Positions 1 to 8,226 of a stretch of 34,581 nt of DNA are shown piece by piece (position 1 is the first letter of the stretch; every line of letters starts with the position of its first letter). The translations under genes were made by a program, and so were the position numbers. The DNA is taken from positions 1-34,581 of the forward strand of contig CACGVB010000012.1 in NCBI GenBank assembly GCA_902576395.1, read 5' to 3'. Under the pieces are notes generated by a model that saw only the letters and a program-made list of their open reading frames with translations, was not told where the DNA came from and did no database searches. Source of the stretch: an uncultured Pelagibacteraceae bacterium (GTDB taxonomy: Bacteria > Pseudomonadota > Alphaproteobacteria > Pelagibacterales > Pelagibacteraceae).

Positions 1-2
1 CA

Positions 3-212
3 GGCTTTGAATGGAGAGAGCCAGGCTGTTCAATGTGTCTAGCAATGAATGCGGATAAGCTTAAACCTGAAGAAAGATGTGCATCTACCTCTAATAGAAA
101 TTTTGAGGGTAGACAGGGAAGAGGTGGTAGAACACATTTAGTTAGTCCAGCAATGGCTGCAGCAGCTGCAATTTCTGGAAACTTAGATGATGTTAGAAAA
201 TACCAAAATTAA
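3..212 (+). CDS. leuC: 3-isopropylmalate dehydratase large subunit, 3' end only
   Basis: Only the last 69 residues are in the window; the reading frame enters from the left edge and stops with TAA at 210-212. The visible part starts [16 protein letters not shown], the aconitase-family segment with a C-x2-C pair that supplies two of the three ligands of the [4Fe-4S] cluster. It continues with [19 protein letters not shown], typical of the LeuC C-terminus. With LeuD it isomerises 2-isopropylmalate to 3-isopropylmalate in cytoplasmic leucine synthesis. leuD starts at the next base after the stop, as expected for a leuCDB operon. The 5' part and promoter are outside the window. Confidence 0.95.
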   Translation, partial: GFEWREPGCSMCLAMNADKLKPEERCASTSNRNFEGRQGRGGRTHLVSPAMAAAAAISGNLDDVRKYQN

Positions 213-818
213 ATGAATAAATTTATCTCAATAAAAAGTGTTCCAGTTTATCTACCTATCGTCAATATAGATACAGACATGATAATTCCTAAACAGTTTT
301 TAAAAACTATAAAAAGAACTGGACTAGGAAAAAATTTATTTTTTGAAATGAGATATGACCAAAGTGGTAAAGAGATAGATGACTTTATTTTAAATAATAG
401 TCCGTATAATAATTCTAAAATTTTAATTGCAGGAAAGAATTTTGGATGTGGCTCTTCTAGAGAACATGCTCCTTGGGCTTTAATGGATTTTGGAATAACT
501 TGTGTAATTAGTTCAAGTTATGCAGATATATTTTATAATAACTGTTTTAAGAATGGGATTCTCCCAATTACAATTTCAGAGGATCAAATCAAAGAAATTT
601 CAGAGTACTCGAATAGAAAAGAGGAAATTTCTGTAAATTTGCCTGAGCAAACAATAAGATTTGGTAATAAAGAAATAAAATTTGAAATAGATCAATTTAA
701 GAAAAAATGTCTAATAGAGGGATTAGATGACATTGCGTTATCTCTAGAAAAATCTGAAAAAATAGTTTCATACGAAAATAAAATTAAAGAGGCAAAACCT
801 TGGATATTTAATGATTAA
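213..818 (+). CDS. leuD: 3-isopropylmalate dehydratase small subunit
   Basis: The 201-residue length is normal for LeuD, the swivel-domain subunit that pairs with LeuC to isomerise isopropylmalate. Diagnostic features are [13 protein letters not shown] near residues 18-30 and [13 protein letters not shown] at about 78-90, the substrate-recognition loop of this family. The ATG directly abuts the leuC stop, which supports this start and implies translational coupling. The 3' end overlaps leuB by 8 bases. Nothing is missing relative to the family. Confidence 0.96.
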   Translation: MNKFISIKSVPVYLPIVNIDTDMIIPKQFLKTIKRTGLGKNLFFEMRYDQSGKEIDDFILNNSPYNNSKILIAGKNFGCGSSREHAPWALMDFGITCVISSSYADIFYNNCFKNGILPITISEDQIKEISEYSNRKEEISVNLPEQTIRFGNKEIKFEIDQFKKKCLIEGLDDIALSLEKSEKIVSYENKIKEAKPWIFND

Positions 819-1917
819 AATTAAAAAAAGAAAAATTTTATTATTACCAGGAGATGGTATCGGACCAGAGGTAATTGCTGAAGTCAAAAAAATAATTGAA
901 TGGTTTAACTTAAATAAATCCTTGGATTTTGAAATTGACCAAGATTTGGTTGGCGGTGCTGCTTATGACAAACATGGAACTCCAATAACTGATGAAGCAT
1001 TTTATAAGGCACAAGAAAGTGCTGCAGTAATACTAGGTGCTGTTGGTGGACCAAAATGGGATAATATTGATTTTTCAAAAAAACCAGAGAGAGCTCTATT
1101 AAAATTAAGAAAAGAATTAAAATTATTTGCAAATTTGAGACCTGCAATTTGTTTTAAACAACTAGTTGATGCCTCAAGTTTAAAGCCTGAATTTGTTTCT
1201 AATTTAGATATTCTTTTTGTTAGGGAATTAACGGGTGGGATTTACTTTGGTGAACCTAGAGGGATAAAACCAATTGATAATGGTGAAAGAAAAGGAATTA
1301 ATACTCATGTCTATACTACTAGTGAAATAGAGAGAGTAGCCCGTGTTGCATTTGATCTAGCCAGAAAAAGGAATAATAAAGTTACTTCCTGCGAAAAGTC
1401 GAATGTCATGGAGGCAGGTCAATTATGGAAAGAAGAAGTTCAAGCAATTCATAAAAAAGAATATAGTGATGTAGAATTAAAACATATGCTAGCAGATAAC
1501 TGTGCAATGCAGTTAGTTAGAAATCCTAAACAATTTGATGTGATAGTAACAGATAATCTTTTTGGTGATATGTTATCGGACGAGGCTGCAATGTTGACTG
1601 GTTCTTTAGGACTTTTGCCATCCGCGTCTCTTGGAGCCAAAGATAAAAACGGTAATATGAGATCTTTATATGAGCCAGTTCATGGGTCAGCACCTGATAT
1701 AGCAGGTCAAGGTATTGCCAATCCAATTGCAACAATACTTAGTTTTGCGATGGCTTTAAGATATTCTCTAGATCTTGATAAAGAGGCAGATAGTTTAGAA
1801 AAGGCTGTTCAAGGTGTGCTTGATGAGGGTCTTAGAACTAAAGACATTATTTCTAAGGGAATGAAAGAAGTATCAACATCAGTGATGGGAGATGCGATAA
1901 TTTCAAAATTGCAATAA
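811..1917 (+). CDS. leuB: 3-isopropylmalate dehydrogenase
   Basis: The 368-residue NAD-dependent beta-decarboxylating dehydrogenase oxidises 3-isopropylmalate to 2-oxoisocaproate. Visible family motifs are [10 protein letters not shown] (about 11-20), the substrate-binding [12 protein letters not shown], and [12 protein letters not shown] (about 248-259), which carries the metal-binding aspartates. The C-terminal segment [15 protein letters not shown] binds the NAD adenosine. The start overlaps the end of leuD by 8 bases, the usual arrangement in a tightly packed operon. A 26-base gap follows before the DMSP-type genes, so leu and dmd genes may share a transcript, though this is inferred from spacing alone. 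Confidence 0.97.
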   Translation: MIKIKKRKILLLPGDGIGPEVIAEVKKIIEWFNLNKSLDFEIDQDLVGGAAYDKHGTPITDEAFYKAQESAAVILGAVGGPKWDNIDFSKKPERALLKLRKELKLFANLRPAICFKQLVDASSLKPEFVSNLDILFVRELTGGIYFGEPRGIKPIDNGERKGINTHVYTTSEIERVARVAFDLARKRNNKVTSCEKSNVMEAGQLWKEEVQAIHKKEYSDVELKHMLADNCAMQLVRNPKQFDVIVTDNLFGDMLSDEAAMLTGSLGLLPSASLGAKDKNGNMRSLYEPVHGSAPDIAGQGIANPIATILSFAMALRYSLDLDKEADSLEKAVQGVLDEGLRTKDIISKGMKEVSTSVMGDAIISKLQ

Positions 1918-1943
1918 TTAGACATTTATTCTAAAGTATATCT

Positions 1944-3707
1944 ATGCCAACTTATAACGCACCAGTAGATGATATGATGTTTCTCTTTGATAAATTGAGG
2001 AATAATAAAAAATATAATGAAATTGAAAAATATAAAGAAGTTAATACAGAATTAGTTAAAGATATTTTAGAAGAAGCAGCAAAAATTACTCAAAACTTAA
2101 TCTTACCTCTTGCAAAAAGTGGAGATGAAACGCCAGCTGTTTTAGAAAATGGAGTGGTTAGAACGCCGCCAGGATATAAGGAAGCTTATCAAAAATTTAT
2201 AGAAGATGGATGGATTTCCTTATCTTGTGATCCGAAATATGGTGGTCAAGGAATGCCTAAAACAGTAAGCACTTTCTTTGATGAAATGTTATCATCAGCA
2301 AGTTTATCTTTTAAACTTTACAGTGAACTGACTATTGGAGCGTATAACTGTCTGTTAAGGCATGCTGACGATGAAATAAAAAATACTTATTTGCCTAAAA
2401 TGGTTGAGGGTAAATGGAGCGGTACAATGTGTTTAACAGAACCAGTATGTGGAACAGACTTAGGTCTTCTAAAAACTAAAGCAGTAGATCAAAATGATGG
2501 AACTTACAAAATTAGTGGTCAAAAAATTTTTATTACTTCTGGCGATCAAGATTTAACAGAAAATATCATTCATTTAGTATTAGCTCGATCAACAGACTCA
2601 CCAGCAGGAACAAAAGGTATTAGTTTATTTTTAGTTCCAAAATTTGTTTTAAATAAAGATGGATCAGTTGGGCCAAGAAACGGAGTTTCAACAGGTTCAA
2701 TAGAAAACAAAATGGGTATTAAAGGATCTGCAACTTGTGTGTTAAATTTTGATGATGCTGTTGGTTATATGATTGGACCTAAAAACAAAGGCCTTAACTC
2801 TATGTTCACAATGATGAATTTGGAGAGAATTATTGTTGGAATTCAAGGTCTAGGCATTTCTGAAATTGCATACCAAAATTCCCTTACTTACGCTAAAGAA
2901 AGAAAACAAGGTAAGGCATTTAATTCAAAATCAAATAATGGTGCAGATTTTATTATTGATCACGTTGATATTAGACGATCACTATTGAGTATGAAATCTA
3001 TGATAGAGGGACAAAGAGCTTTGAGTTTCTGGCTGTCTCAACAAATTGAAGTTAGCTTAAATCATTCTGATGAAAAAATAAAACAAGAAGCCTCAGATCT
3101 TGTTTCATTAATGACACCAGTTGTTAAATCGCTTTTCACAGATAATGCAATGGAGATAACAAGTGAAGCAATGCAAATTCATGGAGGATATGGATTTACG
3201 AAAGATCAAGGTATTGAACAGTTCTACAGAGACAATAGAATTACACCTATTTATGAGGGAACAAATTCAGTTCAGGCTGCTGACTTAGTCTTCAGAAAAT
3301 TAATTAACAAAAATGGTGATATTATTGAAAACTATCTAAACTTAGTTAAAGACGAGATTAAAATTACTGACAAAAAAGCTGAGCCTTTTGTAAAACAACT
3401 TAACTATCATCTTGATATTTTGTCAAAATTTACTGATTGGATGAAGGAAAAAATAAAAAATTCTCCAGAAGACGCAAGTGGAGCATGTAACGATTATTTA
3501 AAAGTTCTTGGTTTAGTTGCAACCGGACATGCTTGGTTAAAAGTTCTAGAAGTTTCCTTCAAAGAATATGAGAGTAATAAAGATTTTTATGAGGACAAAA
3601 TCCAAACTGCCAACTTTTTCTTTAATAGAGTGCTTCCTAGGATAGAAAGTAGTTATATTACTGCAACGACTGGAAGTAATTATATTATGAATTACAAATT
3701 TAATTAG
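1944..3707 (+). CDS. dmdC: acyl-CoA dehydrogenase, probable 3-methylmercaptopropionyl-CoA dehydrogenase
   Basis: The 587-residue FAD-dependent acyl-CoA dehydrogenase belongs to the long subtype that has a C-terminal extension, as in DmdC. Its substrate is predicted to be methylmercaptopropionyl-CoA, oxidised to methylthioacryloyl-CoA. Motifs include CLTEPVCGTDLG (flavin and acyl contacts), QIHGGYGFTKDQGIEQFYRD and PIYEGTNSVQ. Glu438 in the YEGT motif sits where the catalytic base lies in medium-chain-type dehydrogenases. Substrate assignment rests on context: an acyl-CoA ligase follows after one base and a DmdA homologue follows that. By sequence alone it could also act on another short acyl-CoA. 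Confidence 0.8.
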   Translation: MPTYNAPVDDMMFLFDKLRNNKKYNEIEKYKEVNTELVKDILEEAAKITQNLILPLAKSGDETPAVLENGVVRTPPGYKEAYQKFIEDGWISLSCDPKYGGQGMPKTVSTFFDEMLSSASLSFKLYSELTIGAYNCLLRHADDEIKNTYLPKMVEGKWSGTMCLTEPVCGTDLGLLKTKAVDQNDGTYKISGQKIFITSGDQDLTENIIHLVLARSTDSPAGTKGISLFLVPKFVLNKDGSVGPRNGVSTGSIENKMGIKGSATCVLNFDDAVGYMIGPKNKGLNSMFTMMNLERIIVGIQGLGISEIAYQNSLTYAKERKQGKAFNSKSNNGADFIIDHVDIRRSLLSMKSMIEGQRALSFWLSQQIEVSLNHSDEKIKQEASDLVSLMTPVVKSLFTDNAMEITSEAMQIHGGYGFTKDQGIEQFYRDNRITPIYEGTNSVQAADLVFRKLINKNGDIIENYLNLVKDEIKITDKKAEPFVKQLNYHLDILSKFTDWMKEKIKNSPEDASGACNDYLKVLGLVATGHAWLKVLEVSFKEYESNKDFYEDKIQTANFFFNRVLPRIESSYITATTGSNYIMNYKFN

Positions 3708-3708
3708 A

Positions 3709-5337
3709 ATGAACCCTTATGAAACAAATTTGGATAAAAACGAAGCCAATTATGTTCCATTAACCCCTTTATCATTTCTAGAAAGAGCAAAAGATATTTA
3801 TCCAAACTACGAAGCAGTAGTTTATGAAAGTAGGAAATACACTTGGCGTGAAGTTTACAAAAGATGTATTAAGTTTGCTAGTGCATTAGATAAATTAGGA
3901 ATTAAAACAGGTGATACGGTATCTGTCTTAGCTTTTAACACACCTGAAATATTCGAAGCGCATTATTCTATTCCTATGGTTGGAGCAGTTATAAATGCTA
4001 TTAATACAAGACTAGACTCAAAAACAATTAGTTATATTTTAAATCACAGTGAAGCGAAGGTACTAATTGTAGATAGACAATTTCATGATGTAGTAAAAAA
4101 AGCTTTAGAAGAAGTTAATTCAAAAATTACTATAATTGATATAGATGATAAAGATGCAAAGCTAACCGATTCAAAAAATATAGGATCTTTGGAATATGAG
4201 GAGTTTTTAAATTCTGGAGATGAAAATTTTAAATGGAAAATGCCAAAAGATGAGTGGCAAGCTATAGCATTAGGTTATACTTCTGGAACAACTGGTAATC
4301 CAAAAGGAGTTGTTTATCATCATAGAGGATCATATTTAATGGCAACAGGAAGTGCAGTTGCATGGAATATGCCTAATCAGTTAAATTTTTTATACACAGT
4401 ACCAATGTTTCATTGTAATGGCTGGTGTTATCCATGGACAATGTCAATGATTCATGGTCGAGTAATTTGTCTGAGAAATATTGATGTAAAAAAGATATTT
4501 GAATTAATTGATAAATATGAAGTTACTCATTTTGGTGGAGCACCAATAGTTTTAAACATGTTAGCTAATGCACCTGAGGATCAGCAAAAGGAATTAAAAA
4601 GAAAGATATATGTATTAACAGCAGGTGCTCCTCCTCCTAGTATAATTTTTGAAAAAATGCAAAAGTTAGGCTTTGAAGTAATGCATGTATATGGTCTTAC
4701 AGAAACCTATGGTCATATTTTGCAGTGTGCATGGAATCAAGAATGGGATGAATTAGATCAAAATAACCAAAACGAAATAAGAGCAAGACAAGGCGTAAGG
4801 TATCCCAATACAGAAGGCGTCATTGTAATGGACCCTGAAACCATGAAGCCTGTTCCTCATGATGGAAAAACAATGGGTGAAATTATGATTAGAGGAAATG
4901 TGGTGATGAAGGGTTATTTTAAAGATAAAGAAGCGACAGAAAAATCAATGGATGGAGGATGGTTTCATTCTGGCGACTTAGCTGTAACTCATCCAGGCGG
5001 TTACATAAAAATACAAGACCGATCAAAAGATATTATAATTTCAGGAGGAGAAAATATTTCATCTATCGAAATTGAAAATACGATTTCAAAACATCCTGCT
5101 GTATCACTGGCAGCTGTTGTAGCAAAACCAGATGAAAAATGGGGTGAAACACCTTGTGCTTTTGTTGAATTAATCGAAGGAAAATCGAGTTCAGAGGAAG
5201 AAATTATTAAATTTTGTCGAGAAACTCTTGCTGGATTTAAACTTCCTAAGAAGGTTGTGTTTACTCCGCTACCAAAGACATCCACTGGAAAGATTCAAAA
5301 GTTCGAACTTAGAAAACAAGCTAAGGAATTAAACTAA
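3709..5337 (+). CDS. dmdB: acyl-CoA ligase, probable 3-methylmercaptopropionate-CoA ligase
   Basis: This 542-residue AMP-forming enzyme of the ANL superfamily would activate 3-methylmercaptopropionate, the product of DmdA, to its CoA ester. The ATP-binding loop YTSGTTGNPKG is at 190-200. VYGLTETYG, GWFHSGDLA and DRSKDIIISGGENISS mark the adenylation core and hinge. The C-terminal PKTSTGKIQK carries the catalytic Lys528. The start lies one base after the dehydrogenase stop, so the two are almost certainly co-translated. Related medium-chain ligases share these motifs, so the substrate comes from the neighbouring dmdA-like and dmdC-like genes rather than from a diagnostic residue. Confidence 0.8.
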   Translation: MNPYETNLDKNEANYVPLTPLSFLERAKDIYPNYEAVVYESRKYTWREVYKRCIKFASALDKLGIKTGDTVSVLAFNTPEIFEAHYSIPMVGAVINAINTRLDSKTISYILNHSEAKVLIVDRQFHDVVKKALEEVNSKITIIDIDDKDAKLTDSKNIGSLEYEEFLNSGDENFKWKMPKDEWQAIALGYTSGTTGNPKGVVYHHRGSYLMATGSAVAWNMPNQLNFLYTVPMFHCNGWCYPWTMSMIHGRVICLRNIDVKKIFELIDKYEVTHFGGAPIVLNMLANAPEDQQKELKRKIYVLTAGAPPPSIIFEKMQKLGFEVMHVYGLTETYGHILQCAWNQEWDELDQNNQNEIRARQGVRYPNTEGVIVMDPETMKPVPHDGKTMGEIMIRGNVVMKGYFKDKEATEKSMDGGWFHSGDLAVTHPGGYIKIQDRSKDIIISGGENISSIEIENTISKHPAVSLAAVVAKPDEKWGETPCAFVELIEGKSSSEEEIIKFCRETLAGFKLPKKVVFTPLPKTSTGKIQKFELRKQAKELN

Positions 5338-5365
5338 TATAGTTTCTTTACAAAAATCAAATAAG

Positions 5366-5392
5366 ATGGCAGTAATGCTCAAAAAAAAATGA
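5366..5392 (+). promoter_or_regulatory. eight-codon upstream frame overlapping the dmdA start
   Basis: An ATG at 5366 opens an eight-codon frame (MAVMLKKK) whose TGA at 5390-5392 overlaps the dmdA ATG at 5389 in an ATGA arrangement. It crosses an A9 run at 5381-5389. It could be a leader peptide that couples ribosomes into dmdA, a slippage site that extends the DmdA N-terminus, or chance in AT-rich DNA. There is no clear Shine-Dalgarno sequence upstream of either ATG. Confidence 0.25.
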
Positions 5393-6498
5393 AAACTTTT
5401 TTAATAGCAAAATCAAGAAGGCTTAGAGGTACACCGTACACCTCTAGAATTGAAAAACAAGGTGTAACTGCTTATACTATATATAATCATATGTTGCTGC
5501 CAGCAGCATTTGGTTCTGTAGAAGATGCTTATCATCACTTGAAAGAGCATGTTCAGATTTGGGATGTTGCTGCTGAAAGACAAGTTGAAATTTCTGGTAA
5601 AGACTCAGCAAAATTGGTTCAATTGATGACTTGCAGAGATTTATCAAAATCCAAAGATGGAAGATGTTATTACTGCCCAATCATTGATGACAATGCAGGT
5701 TTAATTAATGATCCTGTAGTTCTAAGATTAAATGAAAATAGGTGGTGGGTCTCTTTAGCTGACTCAGATGTAATTCTATTTGCCAAAGGATTAGCGATTG
5801 GAAACAAATTTGATGTAAAAATTTCTGAACCAGATATTGATATAATGGCAGTACAAGGACCAAAATCATTTCAATTAATGGAAAAAGTTTTTGGAGAAAA
5901 AATTGTAAATTTAAAATTTTTTGGTTTTGATTATTTTGAATTTGGTGGCGATAAACATCTTATTGCAAAGTCTGGATGGTCTAAACAAGGTGGCTATGAA
6001 ATTTATATGGAACACAACGAGTCAGGTTTAAAACTATACGATCATCTTTTTGAAATTGGAAAGGAATTCAATATTAGACCAGGTGGACCAAACCTTATCG
6101 AACGTATTGAGAGTGGTTTACTTTCCCATGGTAACGATATGGACAATGGAGATAATCCATATGAGTGTGGTTTTGACAAGTATGTTAATATAGATAGTGA
6201 TGTTGATTTCTTAGGTAAAGAAAAACTAAAAAAAATTAAAGCTGAAGGAATTAAAAAAAAACTTATGGGAGTTAAAATTGATGCCAAGGAAATAAGTGTT
6301 AATGGCTCAATGGATCTAGTAGATGAAGATAATAATGTAATTGGAGAATTAAGATCTGGTTGTTACAATCCAACTTTTAAACAAGTCATTGGGATTGCAA
6401 TGATTAACAAACCACACTTTGAGACTTCGAAATCCTTTAAAATCAATATAAATGGCTCTGATTTTGATGGAAAAGTTTGTGATTTACCTTTCATTTAG
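5389..6498 (+). CDS. dmdA: DMSP demethylase family protein (tetrahydrofolate-dependent)
   Basis: The 369-residue GcvT-fold aminomethyltransferase-family protein matches DmdA in its opening [13 protein letters not shown], then [44 protein letters not shown] (195-206) and [19 protein letters not shown] (232-250). DmdA moves a methyl group from dimethylsulfoniopropionate to tetrahydrofolate, giving methylmercaptopropionate. The ligase and dehydrogenase genes for that product lie directly upstream, which supports the role. Compared from memory with the characterised Pelagibacter enzyme, many positions differ (for example GGPN for GCPN, SHGND for SYGND), so it may be a different DmdA clade or a paralogue. 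The start is uncertain: an A9 run lies across it and an upstream ATG at 5366 is one base out of frame. Confidence 0.82.
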   Translation: MKTFLIAKSRRLRGTPYTSRIEKQGVTAYTIYNHMLLPAAFGSVEDAYHHLKEHVQIWDVAAERQVEISGKDSAKLVQLMTCRDLSKSKDGRCYYCPIIDDNAGLINDPVVLRLNENRWWVSLADSDVILFAKGLAIGNKFDVKISEPDIDIMAVQGPKSFQLMEKVFGEKIVNLKFFGFDYFEFGGDKHLIAKSGWSKQGGYEIYMEHNESGLKLYDHLFEIGKEFNIRPGGPNLIERIESGLLSHGNDMDNGDNPYECGFDKYVNIDSDVDFLGKEKLKKIKAEGIKKKLMGVKIDAKEISVNGSMDLVDEDNNVIGELRSGCYNPTFKQVIGIAMINKPHFETSKSFKININGSDFDGKVCDLPFI

Positions 6499-6517
6499 TA
6501 TAAAACTTTAAAATATC

Positions 6518-7528
6518 ATGAATATAGCAATAGTAGGAGCGACAGGAAACGTAGGTCGAAAATTAATTGAAGTTTTGGAAAAAAAAAACTTTCCAATAAC
6601 AGAGGTGTACTTAGTTGCGTCTCCAAATAGTGAAGGAAAAAAAATTAATTTTTTAGGAAAAGAGCATACTGTTAGTAATTTAGAACAATTTGATTTCTCA
6701 AAAGTAAAAATTGCTTTTTTTGCAGCTGGTTCTTCTATTGCTGAAAAATGGGCACCGATCGCAGCAGAAAAAACAATTGTAATAGATAATTCAAAATTCT
6801 TTAGAAAAGATCCAGAAATTCCTTTAATTGTTCCAGAGGTAAATTCCAAAGAATTACCTAAATTTAAAAATAAGAATATTATAGCAAATGCCAATTGTTC
6901 AGTAATACCAATAGTTGTAGCTCTCAAACCATTACATGATTTGTATAATGTAAAAAGAATAGTTGCATCAACTTATCAATCTGTATCAGGAGCAGGTAAG
7001 GCAGGAATGGATGAACTTATTTCCCAAACTAAAGAAGTCTTGGAAAATAAAGATGTTGAGTCAAAAAATTTTACTAAGCAAATTGCTTTTAATGCTATAC
7101 CACATATTGATAGTTTTCTTGAAAATGGAAACACAAAAGAAGAGCAAAAAAATCATGATGAGGTAAAAAAAATTTTAGATAGTAAAATTAATATAACATC
7201 TACTTGTGTAAGAATCCCTGTTCTTGTTTCTCACTCCATAAGTGTGAATGTTGAATTTAACAAAAAACATGACTTAGAAGAAATAAGAAATGTCTTATCA
7301 TCATCACCAGGATGCAAGGTAGTTGATGAGCAAAAAGATGGAGGATACATTACGCCTGTTGAAGCCGAAGACAAATTTGAAACATTCATATCAAGAATTC
7401 GTGAGGACTCTTCTCAACCAAATTCAATTAATTTGTGGGTTGTGTCTGATAACTTATTAAAAGGTGCTGCACTTAATGCAGTTGAAATTGCTGAGGCTTT
7501 AGTAGAAAAAGATTTTTATGGAAAATAA
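6518..7528 (+). CDS. asd: aspartate-semialdehyde dehydrogenase
   Basis: The 336-residue enzyme reduces aspartyl phosphate to aspartate semialdehyde, the branch-point for lysine/diaminopimelate, threonine and methionine. An N-terminal nucleotide fold with GATGNVGRKL (7-16) is followed by the catalytic Cys127 in ANANCSVIP and by RIPVLVSHS with Arg232 and His239. The C-terminal WVVSDNLLKGAALNAV is also typical. The start lies 19 bases after the dmdA stop, and the 3' end overlaps sdhC by 11 bases. All catalytic residues expected for the family are present, so it should be functional. Confidence 0.96.
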   Translation: MNIAIVGATGNVGRKLIEVLEKKNFPITEVYLVASPNSEGKKINFLGKEHTVSNLEQFDFSKVKIAFFAAGSSIAEKWAPIAAEKTIVIDNSKFFRKDPEIPLIVPEVNSKELPKFKNKNIIANANCSVIPIVVALKPLHDLYNVKRIVASTYQSVSGAGKAGMDELISQTKEVLENKDVESKNFTKQIAFNAIPHIDSFLENGNTKEEQKNHDEVKKILDSKINITSTCVRIPVLVSHSISVNVEFNKKHDLEEIRNVLSSSPGCKVVDEQKDGGYITPVEAEDKFETFISRIREDSSQPNSINLWVVSDNLLKGAALNAVEIAEALVEKDFYGK

Positions 7529-7901
7529 AAATCCAATATCGCCACATATACAAATTTATAATTGGCACATTTCCTCACTAGTTTCAATTTCACACAGAAT
7601 AACTGGTATAATAAACTTTTTCACTATAACTTTAATAGGTATATGGATAGCCTCTTTATTATTGGGTGAACAGAGTTATCAGAATATTAATTTGTTCTTA
7701 TCATCTTTTTTAGGCAAATTTTTTTGTCTTGGAATTATTTGGTCTTTTTCATTTCAAATGCTTAGTGAAATAAGACATTTGTTTATGGATTTAGGTTATG
7801 GTTTTGAGCAAAAAACTACAAAAATAACAGGATTAATTGTGCTAATCGGATCATTTCCACTTACTGTAATAATCTTTATTATTGGAAGAGTTTTAATTTA
7901 A
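7518..7901 (+). CDS. sdhC: succinate dehydrogenase cytochrome b556-type membrane anchor SdhC
   Basis: The 127-residue protein has three predicted membrane helices (roughly 30-50, 62-83 and 103-125) and anchors the flavoprotein and iron-sulfur subunits to the inner membrane. The N-terminal SPHIQIYNW and SISHRITG are classic SdhC signatures; Ser23 and Arg27 correspond to the E. coli quinone-site Ser27 and Arg31. In the second helix the sequence is FQMLSEIRHLFMDLG. By alignment to the E. coli YHVVVGIRH segment, the haem b ligand His84 is replaced by Gln80, while the later His (E. coli 91) is kept as His87. The gene starts inside asd and ends in a TAATG overlap with sdhD. Confidence 0.94.
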   Translation: MENKNPISPHIQIYNWHISSLVSISHRITGIINFFTITLIGIWIASLLLGEQSYQNINLFLSSFLGKFFCLGIIWSFSFQMLSEIRHLFMDLGYGFEQKTTKITGLIVLIGSFPLTVIIFIIGRVLI

Positions 7902-8224
7902 TGGGATCAGTTACAAAAAAATGGTTATTCTTAAAAGTAAGTTCAGCAATATTAGTGCCATTAATGCTATGGTTTGCGATTAATCTAGCTTCTATTTACG
8001 ACAAAGGCTTTGAACAGGTATTACTGTTTGTGTCTTCTCAACCTTCAAAGTTTTTGTTAAGTCTTTTTTTGATTTTTGCATATTTTTTCTCTGCACTAAG
8101 TATTAGTGAGGTTTTTGAGGACTATATCGAAGATCAAAAAATCAAAAATGCCGCAAATAAATCTTTAAATATCTTTGCTATAGTATTTCCATTATTAATC
8201 ATTATCTTAATATTTAGTTTATAG
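7901..8224 (+). CDS. sdhD: succinate dehydrogenase membrane anchor SdhD, no haem-ligand histidine
   Basis: The 107-residue hydrophobic protein has three predicted helices (about 13-32, 50-70 and 90-106). The conserved EDY at 73-75 is the SdhD quinone-site motif (E. coli Asp82-Tyr83). Counting back 12 residues from Tyr75, as from E. coli Tyr83 to haem ligand His71, gives Phe63. The whole protein contains no histidine and no cysteine, so it cannot offer the His of the E. coli enzyme or the Cys used in yeast. Identity is supported by position between sdhC and sdhA, size, topology and EDY. It starts at the last base of the sdhC stop (TAATG). Confidence 0.9.
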   Translation: MGSVTKKWLFLKVSSAILVPLMLWFAINLASIYDKGFEQVLLFVSSQPSKFLLSLFLIFAYFFSALSISEVFEDYIEDQKIKNAANKSLNIFAIVFPLLIIILIFSL

Positions 8225-8226
8225 TT

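Noticed and set aside
5338..5388. Riboswitch upstream of dmdA
   Set aside because: The gap is only 51 bases and shows no stable stem or conserved core; too short for known SAM or glycine riboswitches.
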